A stretch of 64,000 nt of DNA from Mycolicibacterium sp. CR10 (GCF_005222675.1 NZ_STGE01000047.1:1-64000); one strand, 5' to 3'; numbered from the stretch's first letter, positions 8,304-16,139 are shown. Made by a program: numbers and translations. Notes: a model not told the origin generated them from the letters alone.

Positions 8304-8657
8304 TTAGTGTGCCGCCTCGAAGGCTTCGATAATCTCGGCCTTTATCCGGCCGCGATCAGCAACCTCGTGGCCGTGTTTGCGGGCCCAGTTACGAACCGCG
8401 GCCATCTGCTCGGGCGAAGACTTGCCGTTGCCGTTCTGGCTGTGGTTTGCTCGGCGAACGCGGCCACCACCGCGAACCTTCTCCGCCGCACCGATGTACG
8501 GCTTCAGCGCCTTTTCCATTTTGGCGATATTGGCGGCGGAAAGATCTATGTGGTAGTCGGCGCCGCGGAACGAGAATTCGACGCGCTCACCGCCACCGTC
8601 GCGTATTTCGGTACCGTCAATATCGTCGATCAACTGGCGAACAATAACCTCGGCCAT
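8304..8657 (-). CDS. Lsr2-family nucleoid-associated protein
   Basis: A 117-aa Lsr2: N-terminal dimerisation domain (MAEVIVRQLIDDIDGTEI..., FRGADYHIDLS), a basic linker (RVRRANHSQNGNGKSS) and the C-terminal DNA-binding domain SPEQMAAVRNWARKHGHEV with the RGR AT-hook-like minor-groove motif in ADRGRIKAE. It binds AT-rich DNA and bridges or silences xenogeneic genes. In M. tuberculosis the single lsr2 sits beside clpC1/lysS, so this location suggests an additional paralogue, which cannot be settled from one window. The gene is flanked by relatively AT-rich intergenic DNA on both sides (8125-8303 and 8658-8840), typical of Lsr2 autoregulation. It is divergent from the cupin gene. Confidence 0.93.
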   Translation of the reverse strand: MAEVIVRQLIDDIDGTEIRDGGGERVEFSFRGADYHIDLSAANIAKMEKALKPYIGAAEKVRGGGRVRRANHSQNGNGKSSPEQMAAVRNWARKHGHEVADRGRIKAEIIEAFEAAH

Positions 8658-8840
8658 AACGGCTCCTTGTCGTGACCCCTAATCCCGTTACGCAACACTA
8701 CCAGCATATTTGGCAAAGCTTTCGCGAAGATCACAACCGATTCTTTGAGCGATGAAACTGTCACATTTCACCCCGGCCTGCGGCCCGCGAGCCTGGCTGG
8801 CGCATGATGCCAAGCAGAAGAATTTCCGACGGGAAAAGGG

Positions 8841-9293
8841 GTGACGGTATTGAGGACATTGATCACCGGAGTCGGCGCTGACGGCAGGTCCTGCGTGCTC
8901 GGCGAGGAGAACCTGGCGTTGGATCAGTTGGCGCCCGGCTTCGCGATGGCCATTCCCTATGCGACGACAGCGAGTCCACCACCGGCCCGTCCCGCGGGGG
9001 CGGCACCGCTCATCGACCAGGGCATCGCGCCCGGCGTCGTTCGGTGGATGGTCGTCGACCTCGGGCCCGGCATCGAAACGCCCACCCACCACACGGACAC
9101 CCTCGACCTGCAGACGGTGCTGTCGGGCAGCGTCGACCTCGTGCTCGACGACGGCGCCCACCACCTCGAGCCGGGTGATCTGGTCGTGCTGACCGGCGTC
9201 GACCACGCGTGGCGCGCCGGACCGCACGGATGCCGGCTCACCGCAGTGCTCATCGGCACTCCCCCACCCGACCCGGAGGCAGATTCCCAGTGA
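8841..9293 (+). CDS. Cupin-domain protein
   Basis: A 150-aa single-domain cupin. The double-stranded beta-helix is seen from about residue 65 to 140, with PTHHTDTLDLQTVLSG and the second motif LEPGDLVVLTGVDHAW giving potential metal-ligand His residues. GTG start preceded by GGGAAAAGGG. It overlaps the following SDR gene by 4 bp (GTGA), so the two are coupled. A likely role is sugar, polyketide or aromatic substrate binding or dioxygenation with the dehydrogenase, but the substrate is not evident. Confidence 0.85.
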   Translation: MTVLRTLITGVGADGRSCVLGEENLALDQLAPGFAMAIPYATTASPPPARPAGAAPLIDQGIAPGVVRWMVVDLGPGIETPTHHTDTLDLQTVLSGSVDLVLDDGAHHLEPGDLVVLTGVDHAWRAGPHGCRLTAVLIGTPPPDPEADSQ

Positions 9294-10078
9294 CAGAACC
9301 CCGATTCAGCTCCCACGCACAGCTTTTCGATCTCACCGGCAAGCGCGCCCTGGTCACCGGCGGTACCCGCGGCATCGGTCTGATGATCTCGCGCGGGCTG
9401 CTGCAGGCCGGTGCCCATGTCGTGATCAGCTCGCGCAAGGCCGACGCGTGCGAGCGCGCAGTGTCCGAACTGGCGGAGTTCGGTGACATCCGGGCCATCG
9501 CCGCCGACCTCGCCCGACACGAGGAATGCCTGCGCCTCGCCGAGCACGTCGCCGCCGACGGTCTGGACATCCTGGTCAACAACGCGGGCGCCACCTGGGG
9601 TGAGCCGATCGAGAGTTTCCCCGACGCGGCGTGGGACAAGGTGCTCGACCTGAACCTGAAGTCGCCGTTCTGGATGGTCCAGGCACTGCTGCCTGCCCTG
9701 CGCGACGCGGGTACCGCGGACGATCCCGCGCGGATCATCAACGTCGGCAGCATCGACGGCCTGCGCGTCAGCCCTATGCCCACGTACTCCTACGCCAGCA
9801 GCAAGGCGGCGCTGCATCAGCTCACGCGGGTCCTCGCCCGGGAACTCGGTCCGCAGCACATCACCGTGAATGCCATTGCGCCAGGGCCGTTTCAATCGAA
9901 GATGATGGCGGCCACCCTCGATGCGTTCGGTGAGGCGATCGCGGCGTCAGCGCCGCTGCGCCGAATAGGGCGCGACGATGACATGGCAGGCATCGCCGTC
10001 TTTCTCGCCAGCAGGGCCGGCGCCTATCTGACCGGAGCGATCGTGCCGGTCGACGGCGGCATCGCCACGACAGCCTGA
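9290..10078 (+). CDS. Short-chain dehydrogenase/reductase
   Basis: A 262-aa classical SDR. It has the cofactor loop TGGTRGIG, NNAG, and a catalytic Ser in NVGSIDG with YASSK (Tyr-x-x-x-Lys). The C-terminal PVDGG is typical of FabG-like and gluconate-5-dehydrogenase-like members. The GTG start at 9290 overlaps the cupin stop, and only 2 bp separate its stop from the next gene, so cupin, SDR and PolD-like primase form one transcription unit. NADPH use is suggested by the SSRK segment (ISSRKAD). Substrate unknown. Confidence 0.9.
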   Translation: MTEPRFSSHAQLFDLTGKRALVTGGTRGIGLMISRGLLQAGAHVVISSRKADACERAVSELAEFGDIRAIAADLARHEECLRLAEHVAADGLDILVNNAGATWGEPIESFPDAAWDKVLDLNLKSPFWMVQALLPALRDAGTADDPARIINVGSIDGLRVSPMPTYSYASSKAALHQLTRVLARELGPQHITVNAIAPGPFQSKMMAATLDAFGEAIAASAPLRRIGRDDDMAGIAVFLASRAGAYLTGAIVPVDGGIATTA

Positions 10079-10080
10079 CC

Positions 10081-11034
10081 GTGGCCGTCAGCGAGAACCG
10101 CGCAGGCGTCGACCTGACCAATCTCGACGAGCAGTTGAGCCCCGAGGCCGACGCCACCAAGCGCCACCTCGTGGACTACCTCGACGGGGTCGCCGAACGC
10201 CTGCTGCCGGTACTCGCGGGGAGACCGCTGACGGTCCTGAGGGTGCTGCGCGGTCAGAAGCCGTTCATGCAGAAGAACGTCCCGAAGTACACCCCGGACT
10301 GGGTGCGCACCACGCCGATATGGGCGGAGGCCTCCCAGCGTGAGGTGCACTACGCACTGTGCGACGACCGGCGCACGTTGTTGTGGTTGGCGAACCAGCG
10401 CGCGGTGGAGTATCACCCGACGCTCGGATTGGCCGACGACATCTACCGGCCCTCGCACCTGGTGCTCGACCTGGATCCGCCGGACGACGATTTCCCGAAG
10501 GTGGTGGCGGTCGCCCACCTGGTGCACCAGGCGCTGACCGACAGCGGCCTGTCAGGCGCGGTGAAGACCAGCGGAGCCAAGGGTATTCACGTGTTCGTAC
10601 CGATCGACGACTCGGCACCGGTGGATGATGTGGCCGCCGCGACGCGCGCGCTCGCGGCCCGCGCGGAGGCGATCGATCCGACGATCGCGACGACGGCGTT
10701 CATCGTTGAGGATCGCGCGGGGAAGGTGTTCGTGGATTCCACGCGCGCAGGCGGAGCCACCGTCGCGGCGGCCTACAGCCCGCGGCTGCGTCCCGGGACC
10801 CCGGTGTCGTTCCCGATCGATTGGGCTGAGCTGGAACAGATCACGCCGCAGAACTTCACGGTGCACACCGCGCGCGATGCGCTCGAGGGCAGGCCCTCGT
10901 GGGTGCAGTCGATGCCGCAGCCGCAGCGGCTGCCGATGGAGCTGATCGAGTTCGGGCGCACCATCCCCGTCGCCCGGGTCGCGGCGATGCACGAAGGAAA
11001 GCGTCGCGCCCGCGCCCGTCGCCGATCCGACTGA
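10081..11034 (+). CDS. Stand-alone LigD-type DNA polymerase/primase (PolD/Prim-PolC-like)
   Basis: A 317-aa archaeo-eukaryotic primase-like protein matching the polymerase domain of bacterial LigD, without ligase or nuclease domains. Visible features are the templating region FMQKNVPKYTPDWVRT, the metal-binding DLDPPDD, KTSGAKGIHVFVP, and a third acidic site near VDSTR. Mycobacteria carry several such stand-alone enzymes that fill gaps in base-excision or end-joining repair and prefer ribonucleotides. GTG start. It is last in the cupin-SDR operon, an unexpected partnership for a repair polymerase. I cannot say whether it is PolD1 or PolD2. Confidence 0.9.
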   Translation: MAVSENRAGVDLTNLDEQLSPEADATKRHLVDYLDGVAERLLPVLAGRPLTVLRVLRGQKPFMQKNVPKYTPDWVRTTPIWAEASQREVHYALCDDRRTLLWLANQRAVEYHPTLGLADDIYRPSHLVLDLDPPDDDFPKVVAVAHLVHQALTDSGLSGAVKTSGAKGIHVFVPIDDSAPVDDVAAATRALAARAEAIDPTIATTAFIVEDRAGKVFVDSTRAGGATVAAAYSPRLRPGTPVSFPIDWAELEQITPQNFTVHTARDALEGRPSWVQSMPQPQRLPMELIEFGRTIPVARVAAMHEGKRRARARRRSD

Positions 11035-11054
11035 GCCACACGTCGCGCCCTTCT

Positions 11055-11119
11055 CCGCCGGAATGGCATTCCAGCAGAATTTGTTCGAGAAAGGTCCTGC
11101 TGGAATGCAATTCCGGCGG
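11055..11119. repeat. Palindromic dispersed repeat, copy 1
   Basis: A 65-bp element with 23-nt arms that are inverted repeats with one mismatch (core GGAATGGCATTCCAGCAG and CTGCTGGAATGCAATTCC) around a 19-nt loop containing TCGAGAAAGG. It lies between the convergent polD-like and hrp1 genes and could act as a bidirectional terminator. A related element, in the opposite orientation, lies at 49054-49117. Confidence 0.75.
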
Positions 11120-11124
11120 GAGGG

Positions 11125-11571
11125 TCAGCCGTGTTGAGCGCGTCCGGTGATGGCCCTGGGCGCACAGATCGCCTTGACGAAGTCGACGATCGCGTGGTCG
11201 GGAAGGTGCCGGGCGATGTCGGCCTCGGTGACGAGGCCTACCAGCCGATGGTCGTCGATGACGGGAACCCGGCGGACCTGATGCTTCTCCATCACCGCCA
11301 GCATGTCGGCCACTCCCGCGTTGACGTCGACGTAGTAGACGTGGCCCTGGGCGAGCTGACCGGCACTGGTGGCACTCAGATCCTTGTCGGCCGCTATGGC
11401 TTTCACCACGATGTCGCGGTCGGTGAGCATGCCGACAAGCCGGTCGTCGTCACCGCAGATCGGCAACGCGCCGACACCGAGCTCGCGCATCCGCTTGGCT
11501 GCCTCGATGAGATTCGCGTGCTCGAAGACACATGTGGCTTCGGGATTCATGATGTCGCGTGCGGTCGTCAT
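11125..11571 (-). CDS. hrp1: CBS-domain hypoxic response protein Hrp1
   Basis: A 148-aa protein of two CBS domains (about 5-65 and 75-135) that follows M. tuberculosis Rv2626c nearly residue by residue: MTTARDIMN, GALPICGDDDRL, MLTDRDIVVK, YYVD, HQVRRVPVI, LVGLVTEADIARHLP and VKAIC. Hrp1 is a strongly DosR-induced protein of unclear biochemical role. The ATG at 11571 is chosen over a GTG at 11577 because it matches the known N terminus. It is divergent from rafS across 180 bp that contain a DosR-like box, and a palindromic repeat lies just past its stop. Confidence 0.92.
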   Translation of the reverse strand: MTTARDIMNPEATCVFEHANLIEAAKRMRELGVGALPICGDDDRLVGMLTDRDIVVKAIAADKDLSATSAGQLAQGHVYYVDVNAGVADMLAVMEKHQVRRVPVIDDHRLVGLVTEADIARHLPDHAIVDFVKAICAPRAITGRAQHG

Positions 11572-11700
11572 TCTCACCCCCGGTGTGAGTGAAACACGTC
11601 TGGCTGCGCTGGTCGATATTCGACGCTACGCCCCTCACGACTGTGACATAAGGGCCGCGGAGCTCCGTGTTCGAAGGTTCTGGACCAACGCCGATGTCAC

Positions 11701-11716
11701 GGTGACCTTCGGCCCT
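11701..11716. promoter_or_regulatory. DosR-like box between hrp1 and rafS
   Basis: GGTGACCTTCGGCCCT resembles the DosR (DevR) consensus GGGACTTnnGGCCCT and is centred about 43 bp before the rafS ATG. Both flanking genes are homologues of DosR-regulated genes, which supports the reading. A weaker second candidate (AGGGCCGCGGAGCTCC) begins near 11651. Confidence 0.5.
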
Positions 11717-11751
11717 GCGCACCGGGTGCGGCGCCACGGTACGAAAGGAAC

Positions 11752-12543
11752 ATGCCTCTGGTGGAGCCCGGCCCGACACTCGACATCGACGTCATGCTCC
11801 AGGGGCCGCTGCCCGGCGCAGCGGACTATGCCCGCCGCCGCATCGGCAGCCTGGCGAAGTTCACCCACGGTCGTGTCGACTACGCGCGAATCCGGCTGAC
11901 CAACCGTACCCACGGCCACCTGCCCCAGCCGGTGTTGGCCCAGGTGAACCTCGGGATCAACGGAAAGCGCGTCCGAGCGCAAGCCGAGGCGGCGACCGCT
12001 TATGAAGCCATCGACGAACTCCAGGGCAGGCTGCGTCGAATACTCGAACGTCAGCCTCGCCACCGGCCGTCCCGCGGCGGATTCATCCATGTCGCCGGCG
12101 ACCGCCTGGCGGGGCCGCCGGTGCCGCACCGCGTGACCGAAGTCCAGTCGGGGACGGGCCATCGGATCACCCGGCGCAAGTCATTCGGCGTCGCACGGCT
12201 CAGCGTGGCCGAAGCCGCCGAACAGTTGGACCTCCTCGACTATCACTTCCATCTGTTCATCGAGAAGTCCACCGGTGCCGACAGCGTGCTCTACCGCTCC
12301 GGCCCCACGGGCTATCGGCTGGCCCAGAACCACCCGGCGGGCTCGGCACCGACGAATTACCTGCAGGGCCGGGTCACGGTGAGCATGGTCGGCCCGCCCC
12401 GGTTGACCGTCCCGCAGGCAGTCGAGCGTCTCTCGGCGCTCGCTGTGCCGTTCCTGTTCTTCGTCGACGTCGCCGATGACCGGGGTGCGGTGCTGTATCT
12501 GCGCTACGACGGTGACTACGGCCTGCTGACGCCCGACGCATAG
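11752..12543 (+). CDS. rafS: Long-form ribosome hibernation factor (HPF/RafS type)
   Basis: A 263-aa protein. The N-terminal S30AE/RaiA-like domain (about 10-105: GAADYARRRIGSLAKF, then VNLGINGKRVRAQAEA and ATAYEAIDELQGRLRR) would bind the 30S decoding region. Two C-terminal repeats of the HPF long-form dimerisation domain follow (VARLSVAEAAEQLDLLDYHFHLFIEKSTG and a second copy LTVPQAVERLSALAVPFLFFVD). This tandem arrangement matches the DosR-regulated M. smegmatis RafS and M. tuberculosis Rv0079 (DATIN). The ribosome site AAAGGAA precedes the ATG. Likely role: stabilise or silence ribosomes in hypoxia. Its position beside hrp1 supports DosR control. Confidence 0.88.
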   Translation: MPLVEPGPTLDIDVMLQGPLPGAADYARRRIGSLAKFTHGRVDYARIRLTNRTHGHLPQPVLAQVNLGINGKRVRAQAEAATAYEAIDELQGRLRRILERQPRHRPSRGGFIHVAGDRLAGPPVPHRVTEVQSGTGHRITRRKSFGVARLSVAEAAEQLDLLDYHFHLFIEKSTGADSVLYRSGPTGYRLAQNHPAGSAPTNYLQGRVTVSMVGPPRLTVPQAVERLSALAVPFLFFVDVADDRGAVLYLRYDGDYGLLTPDA

Positions 12544-12546
12544 CCA

Positions 12547-13710
12547 TCAGGAGCACTGCCCGGGGACGCCGAGCGCCAGGATCGCTGTGTCGTCCTCGAC
12601 CCCCGGACCGAGGCTGTCGAGCAGGTCGCGGATCAGGTCGATGATGGCCGACGCGGAAGCCGGCGTGTGCTTCCTGGCGAAACTGAGCAGCGCGCCCTCG
12701 TCGTCGTAGCGCTCACGCCCGACGCCGGTGCTGGCCTCGGTCAGACCGTCGGTATAGAGGACCATCGTGTCCCCGGGTGCGAGATGGAACCTGTTGGCGA
12801 CGAAGTTCGGGCTCTCCGTGATACCCACGGCCTGGCCGCCGATGGTGTCGGCGTAGTACGCATGGCCGTCACTGACCAGCAGGAGCGGGGGTGGATGGCC
12901 GCCGCTGGCGAGATCGATGTCGAATCCGTTGCCTCGCTTGGTCAGATTGCCGTAGATCACCGTGCACAGTCGGTTGCGCCCGATGCCCAGTTTCTGGCCG
13001 AGCACCGCGTTGAGATTGTGCAGCACCTGTACGGGGTCGCGGTCGAAGACCGCCGCCGACCGGAGTGCGTATCTCGTCAGGCCCGTCGTCACGGCGGCGT
13101 CGACGCCCTTGCCGACGACGTCGCCGATGAAGAAGCCCCATACCGAATCCGACAGCGGAAACAGGTCATAGAAGTCGCCGCCGATGTCGTCGACCGATGC
13201 GGCGGCGTAGAAGTCGGCGGCCTCCAAACCCGGCGGTGGTGAGAGCACCGGTGGCAGCAGCGACCGGCGCAACGTCTCGGCGAACACTCTCACGCGCGCC
13301 TGCTCCGTTTCGGCGAGGCGGCGCTGCTCCAGCAGCTCGCGCTCGTAGGTTCGCCGGTCAGTCGCGTCCAGCGCGGTGATGCGCAGCAAATCAGGCTTTC
13401 CGTCGGCGCCGGTCTTGACGTTGGCCGTCAGGAACATCGGTAGCCGGGTTCCGTCGGCGGCGACGAGATCCACAGTGACACCGTCGAATTCGCCGCTCAT
13501 GCGCAGCAGCGGCCCGAAATGTGTGTCGTAGTGGATTCGTCCTCCCGCTGTCAGCAGATCGCCGATCGTCTTGCGGTACAGCACGTCGCGGTCGTATCCC
13601 AGCCAGCGGATGAGGGTGGTGTTGGCGCGCAGGATCCGGCCTTCGGGATCGGCGACGAGGTGACCGCTCGGCGCGTGATCCCACAGGTCTTCGATATCGT
13701 GCCCGGTCAC
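12547..13710 (-). CDS. PAS-SpoIIE serine phosphatase, RsbP-like
   Basis: A 387-aa cytoplasmic phosphatase. An N-terminal PAS domain (about 5-115, LWDHAPSGHLVADPEGRI) is joined by a coiled-coil linker (about 115-160) to a PP2C/SpoIIE domain. The metal and catalytic motifs are intact: DDIGGDFYD, IGDVVGKG, YTDGLTEA and VEDDTAIL. Architecture and length equal Bacillus subtilis RsbP, which dephosphorylates the anti-anti-sigma factor RsbV on energy stress. The gene overlaps by 4 bp with the upstream RsbQ-like hydrolase, as rsbQ-rsbP are paired in Bacillus. The target, an STAS anti-sigma-factor antagonist, is not in the window. Confidence 0.9.
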   Translation of the reverse strand: MTGHDIEDLWDHAPSGHLVADPEGRILRANTTLIRWLGYDRDVLYRKTIGDLLTAGGRIHYDTHFGPLLRMSGEFDGVTVDLVAADGTRLPMFLTANVKTGADGKPDLLRITALDATDRRTYERELLEQRRLAETEQARVRVFAETLRRSLLPPVLSPPPGLEAADFYAAASVDDIGGDFYDLFPLSDSVWGFFIGDVVGKGVDAAVTTGLTRYALRSAAVFDRDPVQVLHNLNAVLGQKLGIGRNRLCTVIYGNLTKRGNGFDIDLASGGHPPPLLLVSDGHAYYADTIGGQAVGITESPNFVANRFHLAPGDTMVLYTDGLTEASTGVGRERYDDEGALLSFARKHTPASASAIIDLIRDLLDSLGPGVEDDTAILALGVPGQCS

Positions 13711-14507
13711 GACGACCGAACAAACGCGGCGACGGCCCGGGCGGTGGCATCCGGGTCACTCACGTGGGGACAGTGACCGGTCGCGTCCAGCGTGACGAGA
13801 TGGCTGTGGGGAATGTGGGCGCTGACGTACTCGCCGACCCCCTGCGGTGCGATCGCATCCTGAGCGCACTCGAGGACGAGCGTGGGGACCGGTACCCGTG
13901 CGAGGTCGGCGCGGTTGTCGGACAGGAACGTGGCCCTGGCGAAGACACGCGCACACGCGGGGTCGGTGCGGCAGAACGCCGCGTCGAGTTCGTCGTGCAG
14001 GTCGGGTCGGTCCGGGTTCCCCATGATCACCGGCGCCATCGTGTGGGACCAGCCGAGGTAGTTCAGCTCCATGGATTCGAGAAGCTCGTCGATGTCGGCC
14101 TCGGTGAATCCGCCGCGGTAGTCACCGTCGTCGATGTAGCGCGGCGACGGGGTCAGCATGATCAGTTTGGCGAAGCGGGCAGGCGCGGCGATCGCGGCGA
14201 GCGCGCCGATCATCGCCGCCACCGAGTGGCCCACGAAAACGATGTCGCGCAGGTCGAGGTCATCCAGGATCTCCAGCACGTCGTCGGCGTACCCGTGCAG
14301 GGAAGAATACTTGTCCGCATCCCATGCGGTCGGGTCCGACGATCCCGAGCCGACATGGTCGATCAGAACCAGCCGGAACTCTGACTGCAGGCGTTCGACC
14401 AGCGGCCGCCAGAGATTCTGATCGCATCCGAAGCCGTGGGCAAGAAACAGGGTCGGCACGCCCGCTGCACCCACGATCGTCACGTTGTTGCGGGTGCGCA
14501 CATCCAT
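13707..14507 (-). CDS. Alpha/beta hydrolase, RsbQ-like
   Basis: A 266-aa hydrolase closely following B. subtilis RsbQ and the plant D14/KAI2 family: NNV near the N terminus, HGFGCDQNLW, HVGSGSSD, nucleophile GHSVAAM, a lid segment YRGGFTEADIDELLESME, Asp in ECAQDAIAP and His in GHCPH. RsbQ supplies a small hydrophobic ligand or signal to RsbP. The downstream RsbP-like gene overlaps it by 4 bp, indicating translational coupling. All three catalytic residues are present. ATG start at 14507. The physiological ligand is unknown in any mycobacterium as far as I know. Confidence 0.9.
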   Translation of the reverse strand: MDVRTRNNVTIVGAAGVPTLFLAHGFGCDQNLWRPLVERLQSEFRLVLIDHVGSGSSDPTAWDADKYSSLHGYADDVLEILDDLDLRDIVFVGHSVAAMIGALAAIAAPARFAKLIMLTPSPRYIDDGDYRGGFTEADIDELLESMELNYLGWSHTMAPVIMGNPDRPDLHDELDAAFCRTDPACARVFARATFLSDNRADLARVPVPTLVLECAQDAIAPQGVGEYVSAHIPHSHLVTLDATGHCPHVSDPDATARAVAAFVRSS

Positions 14508-14610
14508 GGGAGAAGCCTAGATCTGCGGGCAGTGAAGTTGAGATCGGTAGCCGTTGGTGAGGTGTCGACTCGTCGGTATCGCACAACCCGACGATCAAGG
14601 AGTCACCGAC

Positions 14611-14883
14611 ATGAACCACACCGACAGGACCAGAGTGGTCACCGGCGCACTGCTGGCGGGCGGCATCGCCCTCGCCGGATTCGGCTTCGGCGCAGCGCCT
14701 GCACAGGCCGGCCCGATCTCCGGCTCGATGGGGGACGGCAGCGTGCGGCCTGTGTCGCCGGCCTCGCGGGCCGGATTCGACCCGCAGCCCGAGCCGCCCG
14801 CCCTCGCGGGCGACGGAAGCGTGCGACCGCAGTCGCCGGGTGTGCGCGTCGGATTCAACCCGCAACCCGAACCGCCGGTCTGA
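14611..14883 (+). CDS. Small secreted protein with two GFxPQPEPP repeats
   Basis: A 90-aa exported protein. The ATG at 14611 follows AAGGAG with 8-nt spacing. Residues 1-32 form a Sec signal peptide ending AQA. The mature part consists of two copies of the unit GDGSVRPxSPxxRxGFxPQPEPP, separated by ALA. There is no Cys and no known catalytic motif. The repeated, proline-rich and slightly acidic nature suggests an extended surface or secreted peptide. It is divergent from rsbQ. The family is not recognised; function unknown. Confidence 0.75.
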   Translation: MNHTDRTRVVTGALLAGGIALAGFGFGAAPAQAGPISGSMGDGSVRPVSPASRAGFDPQPEPPALAGDGSVRPQSPGVRVGFNPQPEPPV

Positions 14884-14988
14884 TCCGCCGAGCCCCGCCG
14901 ACGGCCAGCCAAGCCATTGCGTGACGGGACCGGTGGCGGCCGATGCGTCCGAAAACGGGGTCGCCCGCTTCTGACTGTTGAAACTCTG

Positions 14989-15061
14989 TGGAGCTAAGGG
15001 GATTCGAACCCCTGACCTTCTCGATGCGAACGAGACGCGCTACCAACTGCGCCATAGCCCC
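14989..15061 (-). tRNA. tRNA-Ala(CGC)
   Basis: The minus strand folds as a complete 73-nt cloverleaf. The acceptor is GGGGCTA paired with TAGCTCC (one G-U), followed by D-arm GCGCAGTTGGTAGCGC, anticodon stem TCTCG/CGAGA with loop TTCGCAT (anticodon CGC, reads GCG), variable AGGTC, T-arm CAGGGGTTCGAATCCCCTT and discriminator A. CCA is not encoded. Confidence 0.95.
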
Positions 15062-15122
15062 TGGTACCGGTAGCAGGCTACCAGCCGCTGCACACCGGAG
15101 AAAATCGCGACGGCGTGTGAGG

Positions 15123-16139
15123 TTACTGTCCTGCCGCGCGCGGCAGGTCGTAGTGACGGGCGAACGGGACGTAGTCCAGATGCTCGAACTCGGGATCCTC
15201 GTCGTCGATCTCGAGCACCGCGGCGCCGGGCCTGCGCAACCGTGCCGGCACCACCTCGAATTCCTGGTCAGAGGTGTTCTCGACACCCAACCGCGCCCTG
15301 GCCACCCGTTGCGCGCGCCGACGCTGGACGCGCGCCTCGATCCGGGTCTGCCGACGCAGGTACGCCAGATAGAGCGCCGTGAACACGCCCACCGAGCCGC
15401 ACACCCACCACATCGAGGGCGACCAGGTGACGGCCGCGACTGCGCTGGCCAACAGCAGGACCGCCATCACGGTCAGCGTCCGCGCCCGGAACCGGTACTT
15501 GCGGGCCGTCACCGCCTCGGCAGTGCTCGACTCGTAGCGGCGCCGGCGCGATGCGCTCATCGAATCGGCAATGCGAAGATCGGCTTCCGACGGCGCCTCC
15601 AGCCCGGACGAGTCGGCAACGTATTCGTACTCGTCGTCCTCGCCGTCCGAGTCGTCTGAGTCCTCGTAGTCGTCTGAGTCCTCGTCCTCGTAGCCGTCGT
15701 CGATCTCGTCGTCGGCGTAATCCAAAGTGAGCTCGTCACTTTCGGCCGCAACCAACGGTTCGTCGGCAACCGCCGCGACGGGCAGGGCACCGGAGTCCTC
15801 CACCACGTCGACGTCGAGGTAGTCGGACTCGTCGTCGCTGTCCTCGGCTTCGGTCGCAACCATGACCACAGACCGGCCGGGTTCGGCTTCGAGGTCGTCG
15901 ACCTCACCGTCGAGTCCGTCGCCGGAGGGCCGCCAGTTCGGATCGCTGCGATGCCCCGACGCCGGTCCGCCGTGCCTGCGCAGGCGCGCGGTGCGGCTGC
16001 TGTTCAGCACACGGGTCGCCAAGGCGACGTCGCTGGTGCGACGGACCGCATCGCGCTTGCTGATCAACATCGGAACCAGCACGAACAACCAGAGGACGAC
16101 AAGAGAGATCCACAGGAGAGATTGGGGGATGCTCGGCAT
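15123..16139 (-). CDS. glpR: GlpR, membrane partner of the gephyrin-like protein Glp
   Basis: A 338-aa membrane protein corresponding to M. tuberculosis Rv0996. One N-terminal helix (SLLWISLVVLWLFVLVPMLI) is followed by KRDAVRRTSD, a long very acidic Asp/Glu-rich segment (about 90-180), two further helices (LTVMAVLLLASAVAAV and MWWVCGSVGVFTALYLAYL) and a basic coiled C-terminal region. In Corynebacterium, GlpR recruits the moonlighting MoeA paralogue Glp to FtsZ during cell division. The start at 16139 follows AAAGGAG. It is encoded with rimJ and glp on the same strand, in agreement with that partnership. The upstream region contains MtrA-like repeats. Confidence 0.88.
   Translation of the reverse strand: MPSIPQSLLWISLVVLWLFVLVPMLISKRDAVRRTSDVALATRVLNSSRTARLRRHGGPASGHRSDPNWRPSGDGLDGEVDDLEAEPGRSVVMVATEAEDSDDESDYLDVDVVEDSGALPVAAVADEPLVAAESDELTLDYADDEIDDGYEDEDSDDYEDSDDSDGEDDEYEYVADSSGLEAPSEADLRIADSMSASRRRRYESSTAEAVTARKYRFRARTLTVMAVLLLASAVAAVTWSPSMWWVCGSVGVFTALYLAYLRRQTRIEARVQRRRAQRVARARLGVENTSDQEFEVVPARLRRPGAAVLEIDDEDPEFEHLDYVPFARHYDLPRAAGQ

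Noticed and set aside
8720..8790. Possible CRP-type half-sites near GTCACA before the cupin gene
   Set aside because: Only one half matches (GATGA-N6-TCACA); too weak compared with the two sites reported.
15557..15907. Ser/Thr/Arg-rich frame inside glpR
   Set aside because: It is the shifted reading of the Asp/Glu-rich repeat segment of GlpR.
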